From positions 148,295,601-148,359,600 of the forward strand of contig CM038221.1 of the NCBI GenBank assembly GCA_021442155.1: 64,000 nucleotides of DNA. The letters run 5' to 3'. Source of the DNA: Cymbidium sinense (taxonomy: Eukaryota > Streptophyta > Magnoliopsida > Asparagales > Orchidaceae). The notes under the pieces are model-generated. The model saw only the letters and a list, made by a program, of their open reading frames with translations, made no database searches and was not told the DNA's origin. Position numbers and translations under genes: made by a program. Shown here in pieces: positions 13,035 to 25,012 of the stretch. Position 1 is the stretch's first letter. The number at the start of each line of letters is the position of its first letter.

Positions 13035-13144
13035 GAATAACAGGCAACTCTCCTTTGGCAGAGAAAATAGACACAACGATGGCATCGTTTAGATCAAGCT
13101 GTGTTTTTTTGTCTTTCTGCCAAAGGAGAATTGCCCTGCTATTC
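13035..13144 (+). ncRNA. MIR399: microRNA399 precursor hairpin
   Basis: The 3' arm holds a 21-nt mature sequence at 13118-13138, beginning TGCCAAAGGAGAATTGCC and ending CTG. It matches my memory of the standard plant miR399 sequence. The 5' arm holds the star, GGCAACTCTCCTTTGGCAGA (13043-13062). The arms pair continuously from GAATA (13035) to TATTC (ending 13144), with a terminal loop around 13075-13099. miR399 is made in the vascular system under low phosphate and guides cleavage of PHO2/UBC24 mRNA, which raises phosphate uptake. Two P1BS boxes and a TATA-like element lie just upstream on the same strand. Mature, star, fold and promoter all agree, and the locus looks intact. An ORF overlapping the promoter (12783-13007) has no protein features. 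Confidence 0.95.
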
Positions 13145-13659
13145 AACCACACAGGAACAAGAAAACTTTTCTGCTAAGGATGGACAAGTTTACTTAAAAT
13201 ATAAGGTAAACCTACTTCTAAAGATCGATAGGACTGATGGCTTTTGTTCTCTGGTTTCTTCATTGATGATTTTCTAGGTAAAGATCTGAAATGTTTTTGT
13301 TTTCTCGGCTAGAAGAAAAATAATGAAAAAATGCCAATTTTTTATTTATTTCAAGTATCGCCAAGTTCATAGCTATGTTGTAACGTTTCAAACATCTAAA
13401 AAAATTGCCAGAAGTTTGCAGAAGCTGATCATAATTTATTTTCTCATTAGTAGGTTCAATTAGCAATTAGAATTTGTTAATGTATCCCATCTAGCTGTGC
13501 AGTCTTTCTCACCATATAGCTCGATTTTCTTCTTTGAAATATTTTCGGTTAATTTTAATACTGCTTAAGCATAGTTTACAAAGATGCAGAATGCTTGCTT
13601 TCTAATAATGTAGAATTTAGAAAAAAATTTTATCAGAATGATAGAAAAATATCAATTGA

Positions 13660-13750
<91 letters not shown>

Positions 13751-14345
13751 TATACATATATATGTATGTATGTGTGTATAAAAATCACAAAGTCAATTCC
13801 ATTTTGGAATGTGACTTTAAATAATTGCATCATAACTATAAATTTAGAGTTATATTTATCTAGAAATTTTCATGAAGCCTATACATACCATTTTAGAATA
13901 ACAAACTAAGCTATTTGAGCTTACAAACTTCTACCACCATTTTTTTATCATGTTCAATTTGTCTTGATCCTCATATTTCTTCTAATTTCTATAGAAGTTT
14001 TATTAAAGCTTAGCGATGAATATAATAATTATACAACCATTATATCATTGTCTAATACCAGTTATGAGAATTGGGGTATCCAAACGAAGACTTATTTTGA
14101 TTCCTACACATTTGTGAAGTTTTTGATGAATGTTTTATGAAGCCACAAGAAAGAGATGTGTGGCCTCACCTCTTTAAAAAGTGATGCTCTCTAAGGAACT
14201 TAGATGAATGTTAAACAATCATATATTTTATTTATTATCAATGTTCAAGAAAGTTATGAGGTTACAATTCCATCCTTATATAGGAGTCTGCACGTCAAAG
14301 AGAGTTCACCTCCAAGCACAATGAGACAAGTTTAAAGCTTTACAT
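13145..14345. other. downstream flank of MIR399 with a long AT microsatellite
   Basis: No coding sequence is recognised. An (AT)n tract occupies about 13666-13740 and grades into CACATATATA/TATGTATGTG repeats to about 13780. The part before 14345 may already belong to the 5' end of the copia element, but I found no LTR border. Confidence 0.6.
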
Positions 14346-14766
14346 AGGGGGCTGCCAAAAAAATGAGTTACTATATACATTCCATAAGTCTTCAATACAA
14401 TTAAGCATGGAAGAATTACAAAACTTTGTAAGACTTCCAAATTTTAAAAGAAATTGTATTCTTGTGAATACAAAGTTTGAATACATTATAGTGGCTATTG
14501 AAGAGTACAAGGACTTAGAGTCCATGATGATTAAGAATCTTACGGGTTTATCATAGAGATGAGCAAAGGCTAATAAAGAAGAAAAAGCCTTTAGAGAAAG
14601 TTCTTCAAACATAGGTTTCTTAAAAGGTTAAAGAAAATTATATAAATGAATGATGGAAAATTGAAGAGTTGTGATCATGGTTGAGGGAGAGGTTGCAAAT
14701 ATGATTGAGAATGAAAAGGCTATAATAATAAGAGGATGTGAAAAAGTAAAGAATCTAAGGTATGAA
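14346..14766 (+). pseudogene. Ty1/copia gag remnant, 5' part (interrupted by the gypsy element)
   Basis: The plus strand encodes KFEYIIVAIEEYKDLESMM (14472-14528), the characteristic end of the copia gag (UBN2-type) domain. A charged linker with several stops follows. The reading stops at 14766, where the Tat-type element begins, and resumes at 29584 with the gag zinc knuckle. Stops and frame changes show it was dead or has decayed since. Its own LTRs were not located. Confidence 0.75.
14762..14766. repeat. target-site duplication, left copy (ATGAA)
   Basis: ATGAA lies immediately before the LTR terminus TGTGGG at 14767 and recurs immediately after the other terminus at 29584-29588. A 5-bp duplication is what Ty3/gypsy integrases leave. 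Confidence 0.92.
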
Positions 14767-16789
14767 TGTGGGCTCCGAAAATTCGCCACCGACCTCTTCG
14801 ATGAAAGAGTATTTTTAAAGTGTCGGTGTAATTTTCAGAAGGTAGATGTGATAGTAGATAAGACGCTACCCAGAGAATTCATTCTCATTTGATGAAAACT
14901 TTAGATCTAGTTCTAGGTATCCTATAGGCACAAGCCCCTATAGTTAATTACCCCTCCCAATAAGTAAGAGAGAGCTTTCGATTAAGGCTAGTCATTAGAT
15001 CATAAAATGTGTAGCATATAGTAGCAGCATGTAGAGTTTTAGAATTTAGATTATGAAATTTATCATTATAGCTTAAACCGGATGGTTGGGGGAATGATGA
15101 TGTGCCCGATCTAGATCTCATGGTTCCGTCATCCCGCATCGGTCCTAGTCTACTTAGTCGGAGGTAGTCGACCCAACCTGATAGAAGGATCCTCATCAGC
15201 AACATATGGGTTACTTCGTCCAAGAAATCCTTGTAGACCTGGGGTGGTGTTTGTCTAAGGAAACAGACTTAAGTCTACCTTAGCTGACAGAGGGCTATTT
15301 TTCCTATCAAGTATACCCTATGATTCACAACTGAAAGGGCAGAGCCATTGGGGATACAGGCTACGGTCGTGATCATAATATAATGGGGTTGACCGCCAAA
15401 CCACGATCGAGGACTGGTCGTAAGCTTCATCTGTGGATCCTCGGCCGCTTGGTCGAGAGACACGGCCACGCTCGGCAAGAGATTAATTGAGAGTCAACAT
15501 AACAGAATACTTGATTTGACATTGACTCTTTTGTGAGCTAGAGTTTTCTTAGTTTATCACCCCCGACAAATAGTTGCGGAAGGTGGATAGATTGAGTTTG
15601 ATTTAAGTTTTTAATGATAGAATTCCATTTAAGCAGTTTCAAATTGCTACTTAAAAATTGATTAATTAGAATATATTTAAGAGCTTTAGATCCTGTCAAC
15701 TTTATTTAGTTGCTAACAAAGGATTAGATCCACTGTCACCTGACAGAATTAGTTTCTCATATATTTCATTGATTTGAAACTCTTGTTATAGATTTTCTTA
15801 ACCCAGACCCAATCCTAAGACTAAACCGGGAAGCAACTCGCGCAGCATCCTCAAACACTTGAATTTAGGAATTCAGCATAGTGTCGGGGCACATGCGGGT
15901 GTATTTAAGACTTTATGTAGTGTTTGTTTCTTAATTTTGAGATTGATTTCAGATTTTTCATTTAATTCCAACTTTAACCTACGCAGGCTTTTCAGACATT
16001 AAAATTTACACTTGTAATCTCTATGTTTGAGCATATGTAGGTGTTTATAGCTTAGATAATTTAACCTAATCAGTGATTTCATTGATTTTAAATTCATAAT
16101 TAGAATGAAATCCCTCAATTTTTTATTAATGGAAGCTCTGTGATTTTTATAGATTTTGATTTAGTGCCTACTTGAAAAGTTGTCATGATGAAGGCATTTT
16201 GATTTCGATTGTAGTTTAGCACATTACATGCACTGTGTTTACTTGTTGAGTTTTTTATAATTCTCCCAATTTGATTATGCTCAATTTATACCACTTTTGA
16301 TAAGTGTGGCAATTTCAGTGTTTGTTTCTTTAGCCCTACTCATGCTTATTAGCTAGCATAGTAATCACCTCCACATTCGTATAAGAGTTATTAAACTCAA
16401 TTTGGATTTATCCTTAGATTTTGAGTTTATTGCAAGTTTGTTATGAGTTTGGCATTAGTCCCCCCTCAATTCTAATTAAAGCTTGCTTAATTTTGAGAAA
16501 TCTACAAGAAAAGGGAACTCACTTTACCGCTTCAATTTAAGTCATAAAGAATTGCAATTATAGTTTATGAGTTTAATATTAGCCTCTCCCAAATTTTATG
16601 AGTTTAATATTAGCTTCCCCCAAACTTCACTTATATTTAAAATGAGTATTCTATTTTTTTTTCAAAATTTTGCTTTAAAGGCTCTCCCTTTTTTTCTTAT
16701 TTGACGCTTTTAGTTTAAAATTAATTGTTGATTTCCCTACTTAGCATTCTTAAATCAGCTCATTTCACTCTCCTCTTTTTTTTCTAAGT

Positions 16790-17370
16790 CAAAAGAATTG
16801 AGGTATTTGACAGTGATCATCCCCGCAGTGGGGTATTTTGGCTTGCTTACTCAGACGCCTCTTGAGCATAGAGTGTGTCTTGACACCACGGTTTTTCATC
16901 TCAGCCTCTTGAGCACAATGAGGCCTTTAAACCTAAAAGAAGATAAATGCAATATATATTCATTCCCCTTTTTTTAAATCTAGAATTTAGACAAAATTTG
17001 TGACCTCGAAGATCATCCCATGTAGGGGACACATGGGGTATTTTGTTTACTTAATGCCGCATTGAGTGGTGTCTTACACATGTCGATTTTCATCTCATCG
17101 CGCCCTGTTGAACACGACAAGGTCTTTAAACCTGAAAGAAAACATACAATGCAATATATATTCCTCCCCTTTTTTTTCTAAGTCTGGAAATTAAACAAAA
17201 TTTAAGATTTCGCCAGGGGACGACATCTAACAAGTGGTGGCTTAGACGCCTTGTGAGCGTAGCGGTTTCTTGCCACACCACCTATTTTTTTATCTCGTCG
17301 CTACTGTTGAGCACAAAAAGGTTTTCAAACCTGTAGAAAAATACAAGCATATATATACATTCACATTCAC
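16790..17370. repeat. three tandem units of about 200 bp in the LTR
   Basis: Each unit contains a GGGGTATTTTG-like box, a block like GAGTGGTGTCTTGACACCAC, TTTTCATCTCATCGCG, GTTGAGCACAA and AAACCTGAAAGAAAA, ending with ATATATTCAT. Related units occur in the second LTR (27030-27400), in copy A (4180-4330) and as longer variants at 51715-52550. Confidence 0.75.
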
Positions 17371-17454
17371 AAATCTTGACGTGATTTTTGACGCAAGGCA
17401 AAGGAAAGGGTTAGGTATGCGATTGGGAATGTAAGTTATGAGTTGAAAAAAAAT

Positions 17455-17815
17455 CAAAAGACTCCGACGATGTTCTTCCCGATTTATGCAATGAACGAAG
17501 GCTAAAGAGCGAGTGATGCCAAAATTGAAGAAGAATTTATTACGATGTTCTTCCTCGATTTAGAAATAAAATGGGATGGCTAAAGCGAAGGGTGTGACGT
17601 TGAAAATCGAAGGAAGAATTCGCCTACTCATGATGTTCTTCCTCGATTTGAGGCAAAAACGGACGGGCGAAGCGTGAAATGAAAAATCGAAGAAGAATTC
17701 TTGATGATGATGTTCTTCCCCAATTTGTGACGAAAAGGGCCGCTAAAGTGAGAGGACGCCGAAATCGAAGAAGAATTTTCTTGATGATATTCTTCCGACG
17801 GCGCAGCGAAACAAA
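17455..17815. repeat. GATGTTCTTCC minisatellite in the 3' LTR
   Basis: About four units with the core ATGATGTTCTTCCTCGATTT followed by GAAGAAGAATT, the inverted counterpart of the repeat at 3660-4010. Confidence 0.75.
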
Positions 17816-18560
17816 ATTGGATGTGAGCTGATAAGAATCAGAACGCGATTGCGGGCTAGATTGCGCAGAACGGGCCTGAACAGCGGGATAGTGATATGTA
17901 GGGAGGAGCTGCGGGCCTTGGGCTGGAGTGAAGGAGGCTGGTTGGCTGTAGGCAGGCAGCGGGCCAGTGGGCTGGGCTGAACTAGCGCGTGCGCTGGTTA
18001 CAAATAGTGGGCCGGAGGCGGGACAGAGACGGGTCGCGTGGTTTGCTTTTTGGAAACGAGAACGGGTCTGAAGGCTGGAGTGGACAGCGAGAGCGGGCTG
18101 GACGCAGAGCAGGCCGAAGCGTGGGATTGTTTGCGGTTGGAGTGCGGGCCGGAAAAATTTGGCAAAACGAAGGTCAGGGCTGGAGCGGGGCAGGCCGGCG
18201 CGACACAGCAGGAATGGCCGCGGTTTTGCACCGGCGGCGGGATTTTGCGTGGAACGGACTTCCAGAGGGATGCGGAGGTGGGAGAAAACGAGAGGGGAGG
18301 AATTTTACCTTTGTTTTTTCTTTGTTTCCGATGGGAGAGAGAATCAGTTGGGGAGAGAGAGGAGAGTGGGAGAGATGAGAGGGAATTAGGGAGGAATAAT
18401 GGGGGGAGTGGTTTTTTTTTTTTCAAATTTTTTTTTTTTTTTTTGGGCATAGAAAACTGAAAATGAGAAAATGGGTGAACATGTGGGTAATTTAGAAAAT
18501 TTTAAATTAATTTTAAATTAACTTAAATTATTTTAATTTGATTTAATCTAAATACATATA

Positions 18561-18566
<6 letters not shown>

Positions 18567-18629
<63 letters not shown>
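18567..18629. repeat. (AT)n microsatellite in the LTR
   Basis: About 63 bp of uninterrupted AT, between U3 and the pyrimidine-rich leader. It is at the right place to act as a TATA-rich promoter core on the minus strand. Confidence 0.95.
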
Positions 18630-18633
<4 letters not shown>

Positions 18634-18639
18634 TGATCG

Positions 18640-19392
18640 TTTTCGAGTCGTTCGATCAAGTCGTTCAATTCAAAATGAGTCATCAATGCTGTCGTCGCGC
18701 TTCTATTTTGTAAACTCATCCGAATTGAATGTGAATAATCTTTTTTGATAGGTTTTGGCATTTTGAAGTCAATGACGTGATCAATTTCATGAACAGAGGT
18801 CGTTTGACTTACGTTAGTGCCTCTTGATCTCGATATGCGTGTAGACACGTTAACGACCCAAGCACTAGATCAATTGCTCATCAAGTCATACAATATTTAT
18901 ATCCTGACCAATTTCAACATTCTGAATGCAACAACAAAGTACGTTCGTCGATCGGAGGTCATTTAAGTTGCTTTCGGTAATATCCTGCATATTTCAGCCT
19001 CGATTTACACATTGTCACTTCAAATCACTCGACATTTGTACAAACTTGTCTGAATTGAGCGCGGATACTTTCATTTGATATATTTTTATGTTTCGAAGTT
19101 GACGGCATAATCAATTTTATGAACGGAGATTGTTCGGATATCATCGCAGCTTCTCGACTCTGGTATGCGCGCTGACACATTGATAGCTCGAGGGCTTAAT
19201 TAATTGCTCGTTAGATTTTGCAATATCGATATTCTGATCGATTTCGATGTTCCGAACGCGATGGAGAAGTTCGTTCATCGATTGGAGGTCGTTCCGACCA
19301 TTTTTTTCGCATTTTGATGCATTTTTTCACCTCCTCAAGTCAATTGATTTATGAGCTTGTCTTGATTTATGACACATATATGGAGGTCAACA
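18640..19392. repeat. imperfect tandem repeats of about 330 bp in U3
   Basis: The block with ATCAATTTCATGAACAGAGG, CTCTTGATCTCGATATGCG and ACACGTTAACGACC (about 18760-18860) recurs about 330 bp later as ATCAATTTTATGAACGGAGA, CTCTGGTATGCG and ACACATTGATAGCTC. Roughly two and a half units precede the LTR end. The same layout is in LTRs A, C and B. Confidence 0.75.
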
Positions 19393-19410
19393 AATGCCCC
19401 CCAACAAATG
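19393..19410 (-). promoter_or_regulatory. polypurine tract
   Basis: On the minus strand TTGTTGGGGGGCATT directly precedes the 3' LTR start TGTTGACC. This is the plus-strand primer position for reverse transcription and independently confirms that the element points left. Confidence 0.8.
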
Positions 19411-21135
19411 TGATTCACGCATGGAGTGAGTCACTTTTGTTGAAAATTGGTTAACTTTTGGGCCGAACTTGGATCATTTTTGATTTGATCATAGCTAAAC
19501 TTTGACGATTTGTCATTAGTACGCCTTATTCAAGACATGCTAAATGGCCACCAATTTGTTAGAATCGACTTGATTGATAAGAGTTTTTATACCATCATAT
19601 CTACTTCAATGGCTTTCTAAAGATCTCTTTCTTTTATGTCCTTGTCGATTTGAGCCTCCCACCCAGCTTCATGCTTGGGTTTGATAGAGGAATTGGTGCT
19701 TATTTGATGAAGGACTCCAGGGAAATCGATTTTATCCGTTCGGTCAAATTTGAAATTCTTGTCATCTTTAAGCACTTTTGATGAAAGGACCGACTGATTT
19801 TGACTTGTCGTGTATGTATGCCATGAACCCTATGCTTGCTACTTTGACGGATTCGTTGAAGAATACATACAGATGACCTAGCCTTTCGGCTTATATAGAA
19901 TTAATGTTGAGTTATTAGTCTAGCAACGTGTGATTTAGCAGACTGAATAACCATAAAATTCCTTTAGTTCGGCCATTGGCTTTGTAAGAACTATGGAATT
20001 GCTTCCTCGCCCCGTGCTTTCTTCTGCTTTGACTTGAGATAGTGTTTGAGTTTGAGATCATTTGAGAATATATTGAAATATCACCTCGCAGGCAATATGA
20101 AGATTGATTTGAGGTAGCTCTGAATCGAGCATTTCCTCAGATCGCCTTGATCCATTGATCAAGTAAAAAGATCTCTTAGATCCTGGTTGCTTATAATCAC
20201 TAAGCTGGATGGTTTGAGATTAAAGCCTATCGTCATTGAACCGACGAGCAAGGGCTCTTTGCGCCGTTTACGGCTTGTTGAGTGAGGAGAGCGTCAGCAA
20301 CTCGGCCATATTTGGGCTTGTTGAGTTCGACCTTTAGAACTTACTCAAGTCTTTGACTTAAGCTGTAGTGGGTTGGTGTTTTTATCATCAGACTGACGAA
20401 CGGGGGCTCTTTCACTGTGGCCTTTTCTTACGGCTTGTTGAATGAGGAGAGCGTCAACAACTCGGCCATTTGTGGGCTTGTTGAGTTCGACCTTTAGAAC
20501 CCATCCGTGTCCTAGACTTTAGGATATAGAAGTTGATGTTTCTCCAACTTAATTGATTGAAGCTTCTGAAATCATGAGTTCTTCTAACTTGATCTCCAGA
20601 ATTTGAAAATCTGGGAGATAAATTTCTTGACATTTAAGGTTGTCTTTTCATGCATAGAAATAAATTCTATTTTGTTTCTCCAAGAACGTGCAACTTAACA
20701 ATGATCATAACTATATTCAGGGATTTTAGCGTAAAGCTCGATGTCAATGTGAATAAGAATATATTTGAGTATCTCATCTTTTGGCACGATGTCAACTCAA
20801 ATAAATTTAATATAAACTAAAAAATACCCCCTATCTTGCAGGGGGAATTCTAAAGTACATTTATAAAGAATTTTCAAGATGAAAATATATAAATACATCC
20901 ATATTTGAATTGATGTACTCTAAAGGAGATTTTAACATACAACATTGATTTCATTTGTATATAAAAATCTAAAAATGCCCCCTATGTAGTAGGGGAATTT
21001 TCATGAAAAAGTTCTTCATATAGAGTATGTTTATTTAGGGATCTCGACATGAAGCACGATGTCAACCTAAATAGATATACTAAAAAATGTGCCCCCTGTC
21101 TTGCAGGGAGATTTCTATTGTACCTTGGGAATGTA
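19411..21135 (-). repeat. repeat-rich 3' untranslated region of the Tat-type element
   Basis: A block with GGGCTCTTT...TACGGCTTGTTGA, AGGAGAGCGTCAGCAACTCG, GGGCTTGTTGAGTTCGAC and CTTTAGAAC occurs twice in tandem (about 20245-20395 and 20398-20510). A second family with TGAAGCACGATGTCAACC and GCCCCCTGTCTTGCAGGG recurs at about 20740-20860, 20950-21000 and 21045-21115. No ORF is found. The 3' regions of Tat elements are known to be hypervariable and to breed tandem repeats. Confidence 0.7.
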
Positions 21136-22350
21136 TTTGTCATGTATAATACTTTTTCAGGTAACGACCGTTGATTGACGGCATTGGCCTTTCACCATTT
21201 AGGTTGATGAGTTGGTATTGCCCTCCTTGGTATACTTTTTCAATGACAAAAGGGCCTTCCCAGTTAGGTTCAAATTTGACACCAAATTTTCGATTAGGAA
21301 TAATTGGTCTTCTCAGCATTATGACCAATCCTCCTTTCTGGAATGTTTGGGGCCGCACCATATGGTCAAAAGCCCTGAACATCTTTGCTCGATAGACTTC
21401 TAGATTTTGATGAGTTTGCAATCTAACTTCATCAAGCGCATCGAGCTCCTCCATTCTCATATGAACATTTTGATCTTCAGTTAGATTGTATCAGATGGCT
21501 ACTAGAAATGAAGGCAACTCAGCTTCAAGTGGAAGAACTGCTTCAGTTCTAAATAACAATGAATAGGGAGTGGCTTTAGTCGGTGTCTTGTTGGTAGTTC
21601 GATACGTCCATAGAGCCTATACTAGCTTGGTATGTCATTCTCTCTTATTTTTGGTGAGAATCTTCTTGAGCAGTTTGATTAATATCTTATTGAAGGCCTC
21701 TGCCAAACCATTTGCTCTTGGATTGTATATTGAAGAATATCATCAATCAATTTTATTTCGATCGACGAATCTATAAATCTTTGCACTTTTAAAGGTTGTG
21801 CCATTATCAGAAATTATTCAGCGTGGCACTCCAAATCTATAGACTACATTATGCATGAAGAAGTTGATCACTGGCGATAACTTCTTTAAATGAGTAGTCA
21901 CCACTAGAGAAATAGTCATTCTGCTAGGATGAAGCGAGACCAATGCATCCCCAACATTCGAATGGTCAGGATGTTATTGTTGGGTGTAATGGATTTGGAG
22001 GTTGATGGATGAGATTCCCATGTACTCGACACTCATGATACTTCTTAGCGTGATTAATATAGTCTCTCACTATAGATGACAAATAATAACCCATCCTTTT
22101 GAACTTTACTGCCATCTTGGGACCTAACTGATGTGCACTGCGAAGTCCTTCTTAAACTTAAACCATCACTTTGCTAGCTTCATCTACACCTAGGCATCGT
22201 AGCCACATTTGTTCAAAGGATCTATGATATAAAGTATTGTTGACAAAAGCATAGTGTAGCATTCTCTTTTCGATTTGGGCTGCCAGTGATTTATTATTTG
22301 GTAATTTTCTATCTTTAAGTAGTCGATGAAGGCTTGTCTCCAATCACGTG
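21136..22350 (-). pseudogene. Ty3/gypsy integrase, broken
   Basis: On the minus strand, in order: a linker ending RSFEQMWLRCLGVDEASKVM (22158-22240); a zinc-binding region with AHQLGPKMAVKFKRMGYYL and INHAKKYHECRVHGN (about 22040-22140), giving the H...H...C...C pattern in part; a core with FGVPR, an altered codon, then IISDNGTTFKSA (about 21790-21835); SIYNPRANGLAEAFNKILIK (about 21680-21740), supplying the last acidic residue; and ALWTYRTTNKTPTKATPY. The C-terminal domain is the best preserved piece (21140-21460), with KFGVKFEPNWEGPFVIEKVY near its end. Frame changes and stops occur between blocks, so no active enzyme can be made. Confidence 0.85.
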
Positions 22351-22559
22351 ACTCTTCTACAACAAAGACTTCACACTGCTTTTCTGAGGCAATATCATTC
22401 TTAGCTCTTCTTGGTACAACTTCTTATTTATTTTGGGGAGTGTGAGGAGTAACCTGAGTCGCATCCTGCTGTGTTGAATTTGGTAACCCCTCTACCTGTG
22501 GGGATTGATACTTTATCTGCTCTAGAACTCGTCAAGTCAATATGTCGATCATGACATAA

Positions 22560-23020
22560 TCACCATTCATACTTGTCATTTCCTTAGCTAATTTTGCTAA
22601 GCAGTTGGCTTTGTTATTCTTGGATCAAGAGACTCGAGTTAGTGTGATATTTGGTATCTCATTCATAAGCTTGAGAACTCGCTTGTGATAGAAAGCTAAC
22701 TCAAGCTTGTTGATTCTATAGATGTCAAGTACTTGATTTATGATAAGTTGAGAATCGCCAAAAATGTGCAGGTTTTGAATGCCTATGAAAATAGTTTCTT
22801 CCAGACCTGCCATTAATGCTTCATATTCAGCTTCATTATTAGTTCTTGGCTCGATCAATCCATATGATCGTCTCATTATTCCTCCTTCTAGTGTTATGAA
22901 GACGATGCCGATTCTTGTTCTTGCTCTTGGGAAATTTAGATGTTGGGCTTGTTTGATTGATGAGGCTCCATCAAAATATATTTTCCAGCTTTGTGATTTT
23001 TCTCTTTCATGAATGAGTAT
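22560..23020 (-). pseudogene. second RNase H domain (archaeal type) of a Tat-lineage pol
   Basis: The minus strand gives IYFDGASSIKQ (about 22950-22990), then RRSYGLIEPRTNNEAEYEAL (22810-22876), then IFGDSQLIINQVLDIYRINK (about 22700-22770) and a C-terminal helix with FYHKRVLKLMNEI. The D...E...D catalytic residues of RNase H are all present. This type of domain, separate from the RT-associated RNase H and placed before integrase, identifies the Tat lineage. A frame change or stop separates the first acidic block from the rest. Confidence 0.88.
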
Positions 23021-23045
23021 AATTTGCTCATCAGGTAAATCGTCA

Positions 23046-23260
23046 TTAAGAAAAGAGTCCGTAGGGATAGGCTATGCAGCCAAAAAATCTACTAAGATTA
23101 GTCCCTTCACTGCTTTCTGCGGGACATGTGATATCAAATTGTAGAAGCAATGCTGTCCATCTTGTCAAACGACCTGTCAACATTGGTCTTGTCATCAAGT
23201 ACTTTATTGGATCGATCCTTGAGATGAGAGTAATCTTGTGAGATAACATATAATGACGAA
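23046..23260 (-). pseudogene. C-terminal end of RT-associated RNase H
   Basis: The minus strand encodes LISRIDPIKYLMTRPMLTGR and LTRWTALLLQFDIT, the conserved end of the gypsy RNase H region. In intact elements this follows the YYISKxLxGAExxY block, which is missing here because a different sequence is joined at about 23260. Confidence 0.85.
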
Positions 23261-23261
23261 G

Positions 23262-23470
23262 CTTTTGGACATCTTTGCTCGGTAGACTTCTAGATTTTGT
23301 TGAGCTTGGTGCGATCTCAAGTCCATAAAATTCTCAGAGACACATTCTCATCATTAGTGAGATTAAGTTAAATTGTTACTCAGAGTGAAGGTAGTTCAAC
23401 TTCAAGTGACAAGACTGCTTCAGCTCCAGATACTTTAGCATGAGGAGTGGATTTTAGATGTCATGCTATT
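23262..23470 (-). repeat. displaced second copy of an integrase segment
   Basis: This stretch parallels 21380-21580: GACATCTTTGCTCGGTAGAC versus GAACATCTTTGCTCGATAGAC, and ACTTCAAGTGACAAGACTGC versus GCTTCAAGTGGAAGAACTGC. It sits upstream of the RNase H where RT should be. It replaces the RT core, so the internal region has been rearranged. Confidence 0.7.
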
Positions 23471-24990
23471 TTTTATTTGTAAGGGAATTTCACTTCGAGA
23501 TTTTGGCCTCTGAATTTGCTCACCTATTTGTTGGGACCTTTCGACGGCAGATTCTTGGACATGTGGTCCAAGTGTCACGCCTCAATATTCACCGTACGGG
23601 ACTTGAACTAGTAGACAATTTGTCAAGGTTATAGAAGGAGGTCTCCTTGAAGGAGCAACTCTAGTCTTCTTAAGTATAGAACCTTCGTATTTTCTTTTCA
23701 TTAGTCATTTCTTCTTGGTAACTTTGAGGACCCGATACACTCTTGCATATACTGAAGTTTCACTAGAGAAGTTGGAACGACATTATCGTCTAGAATGACT
23801 TGATTTGATTAAGAACTATTTCCACTTTACCCATCTTAGGTTGTCAAACTTGTTATGGGTTGAAACATTCTCTTCTAGTTCCACACCAGCTTGTACAATT
23901 TTTACTTGAACAATGGCTGTTGAGTACGTAGTTTAGTATTTCTCGTTCTCAGTTGTCTTTGGGTTAGCTTGCTTCCAAATGAAGAAGCTTTTGTGCTGCT
24001 ACTTCTTCTCGAGGCATTGACCTCCATATTTATTTTTCTTTCTACTAGGGCTTTTCGGTAACGTACTCTCGAATATGTGGTTCAGGTGTCACGCCCCGAT
24101 GCTCACCGTGTAGAAATTACTCAAAACGGTCTTACTACCACTGATTGTAGCTTTTGTAGTGGAGCATTTTTGGCTTCTTTAATAATTGACATTTGATACC
24201 TGTTATTCATAAGACATTTTTTCTTAACAACCTTTAGAACTCTATGTGCTCGAGTAGATAGAGTTTCATGTTGTTTCTACTATTGAACCCAAAAAATACC
24301 ATTTAATATCACCAGTAGAGCTATTCCTTTTCACTCATCTCAAATATTTTCAATTTTATTGTGGGATAGAAATACTCGCTTCTAGTTGTAAGGTAGGTTG
24401 TATGACTTGTGATTCAGACAACAACTACTAAGCTCACAGTTTAGTGTTTCTTCTCCTTTGCCTTCTACTCAATTTTCCTTTAGAAGATGAGGCTTCAGTA
24501 TCATACCTTCCTAGTGCGAAAGATTCAACTGACAAGGTTGTCACATTCACAGGTATGATTGAAAATTTCTGCCAGTGAAGGTTCTCTTCATGACTAGCGC
24601 CTCAAAATGAATTAATCTTTTAAGTATAAAGGCTCTCTTTTGAGGAACCTCAGTAGCAGTAGTGGTCATTTCAATCCTCTTTGCATAAGTTGCATAGAAT
24701 ATGCGTTGCTTAAGGTAGAGGATTATTTGGGATGTTGGAGAGTTTACACTACCAAATTGGATGGTACAATATCTCGTATTGATTACAACATTAGCTAATG
24801 AACATTAACTCTCTGCCGCATGATGAACGATGTGTTCTGAAGATCCATCGATATACAGAATAAACAGATTAATCATAAAAATATGATTTATTTAAATTTA
24901 ATTTCATTGATGATTGATTTTAAATATTAATTTTATCATGCTTTACTATTACTATAGCTCAAATTTGACTAGCCAAAGATGGAAAAAAAA
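23471..24990 (-). other. leader/gag-equivalent region of the Tat-type element, no recognisable domain
   Basis: Colinear with 60555-62220 of the second element (shared GGGACCTTTCGACGG, AGGAGGTCTCCTTGAAGGAG and GAGGACCCGATGCACTCT blocks), so it is a true part of the family. Neither copy gives a readable gag or protease. Gag would be expected here. Confidence 0.5.
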
Positions 24991-25012
24991 ATCATGTCAC
25001 AATGGAGTCGAA
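24991..25012 (-). other. degenerate primer binding site
   Basis: Just inside the 5' LTR the minus strand reads CGACTCCATTGTGACATGAT. It aligns with the better kept site AGCGACTCTGCTGGGGACAT of the second element at 62231-62250. I do not assign the tRNA. Confidence 0.55.

Larger units (their letters stand above)
14767..19392 (-). repeat. 3' LTR of the Tat-type element
   Basis: Read on the minus strand it runs from TGTTGACCTCC (at 19392) to GGAGCCCACA (at 14767). From the U3 side it contains about 330-bp imperfect tandem repeats (18640-19392), an (AT)n tract (18567-18629), a pyrimidine-rich leader typical of plant transcription starts (about 18340-18420), a GC-rich stretch (17830-18340), the GAAGAACATC minisatellite (17455-17815), units of about 200 bp (16790-17370) and a long AT-rich 3' (U5-side) part. 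It aligns along its length with 25017-29583. Confidence 0.92.

Noticed and set aside
14340..14612. 90-codon minus-strand ORF
   Set aside because: It is the antisense shadow of the copia gag domain read on the plus strand (KFEYIIVAIEEYKDL).
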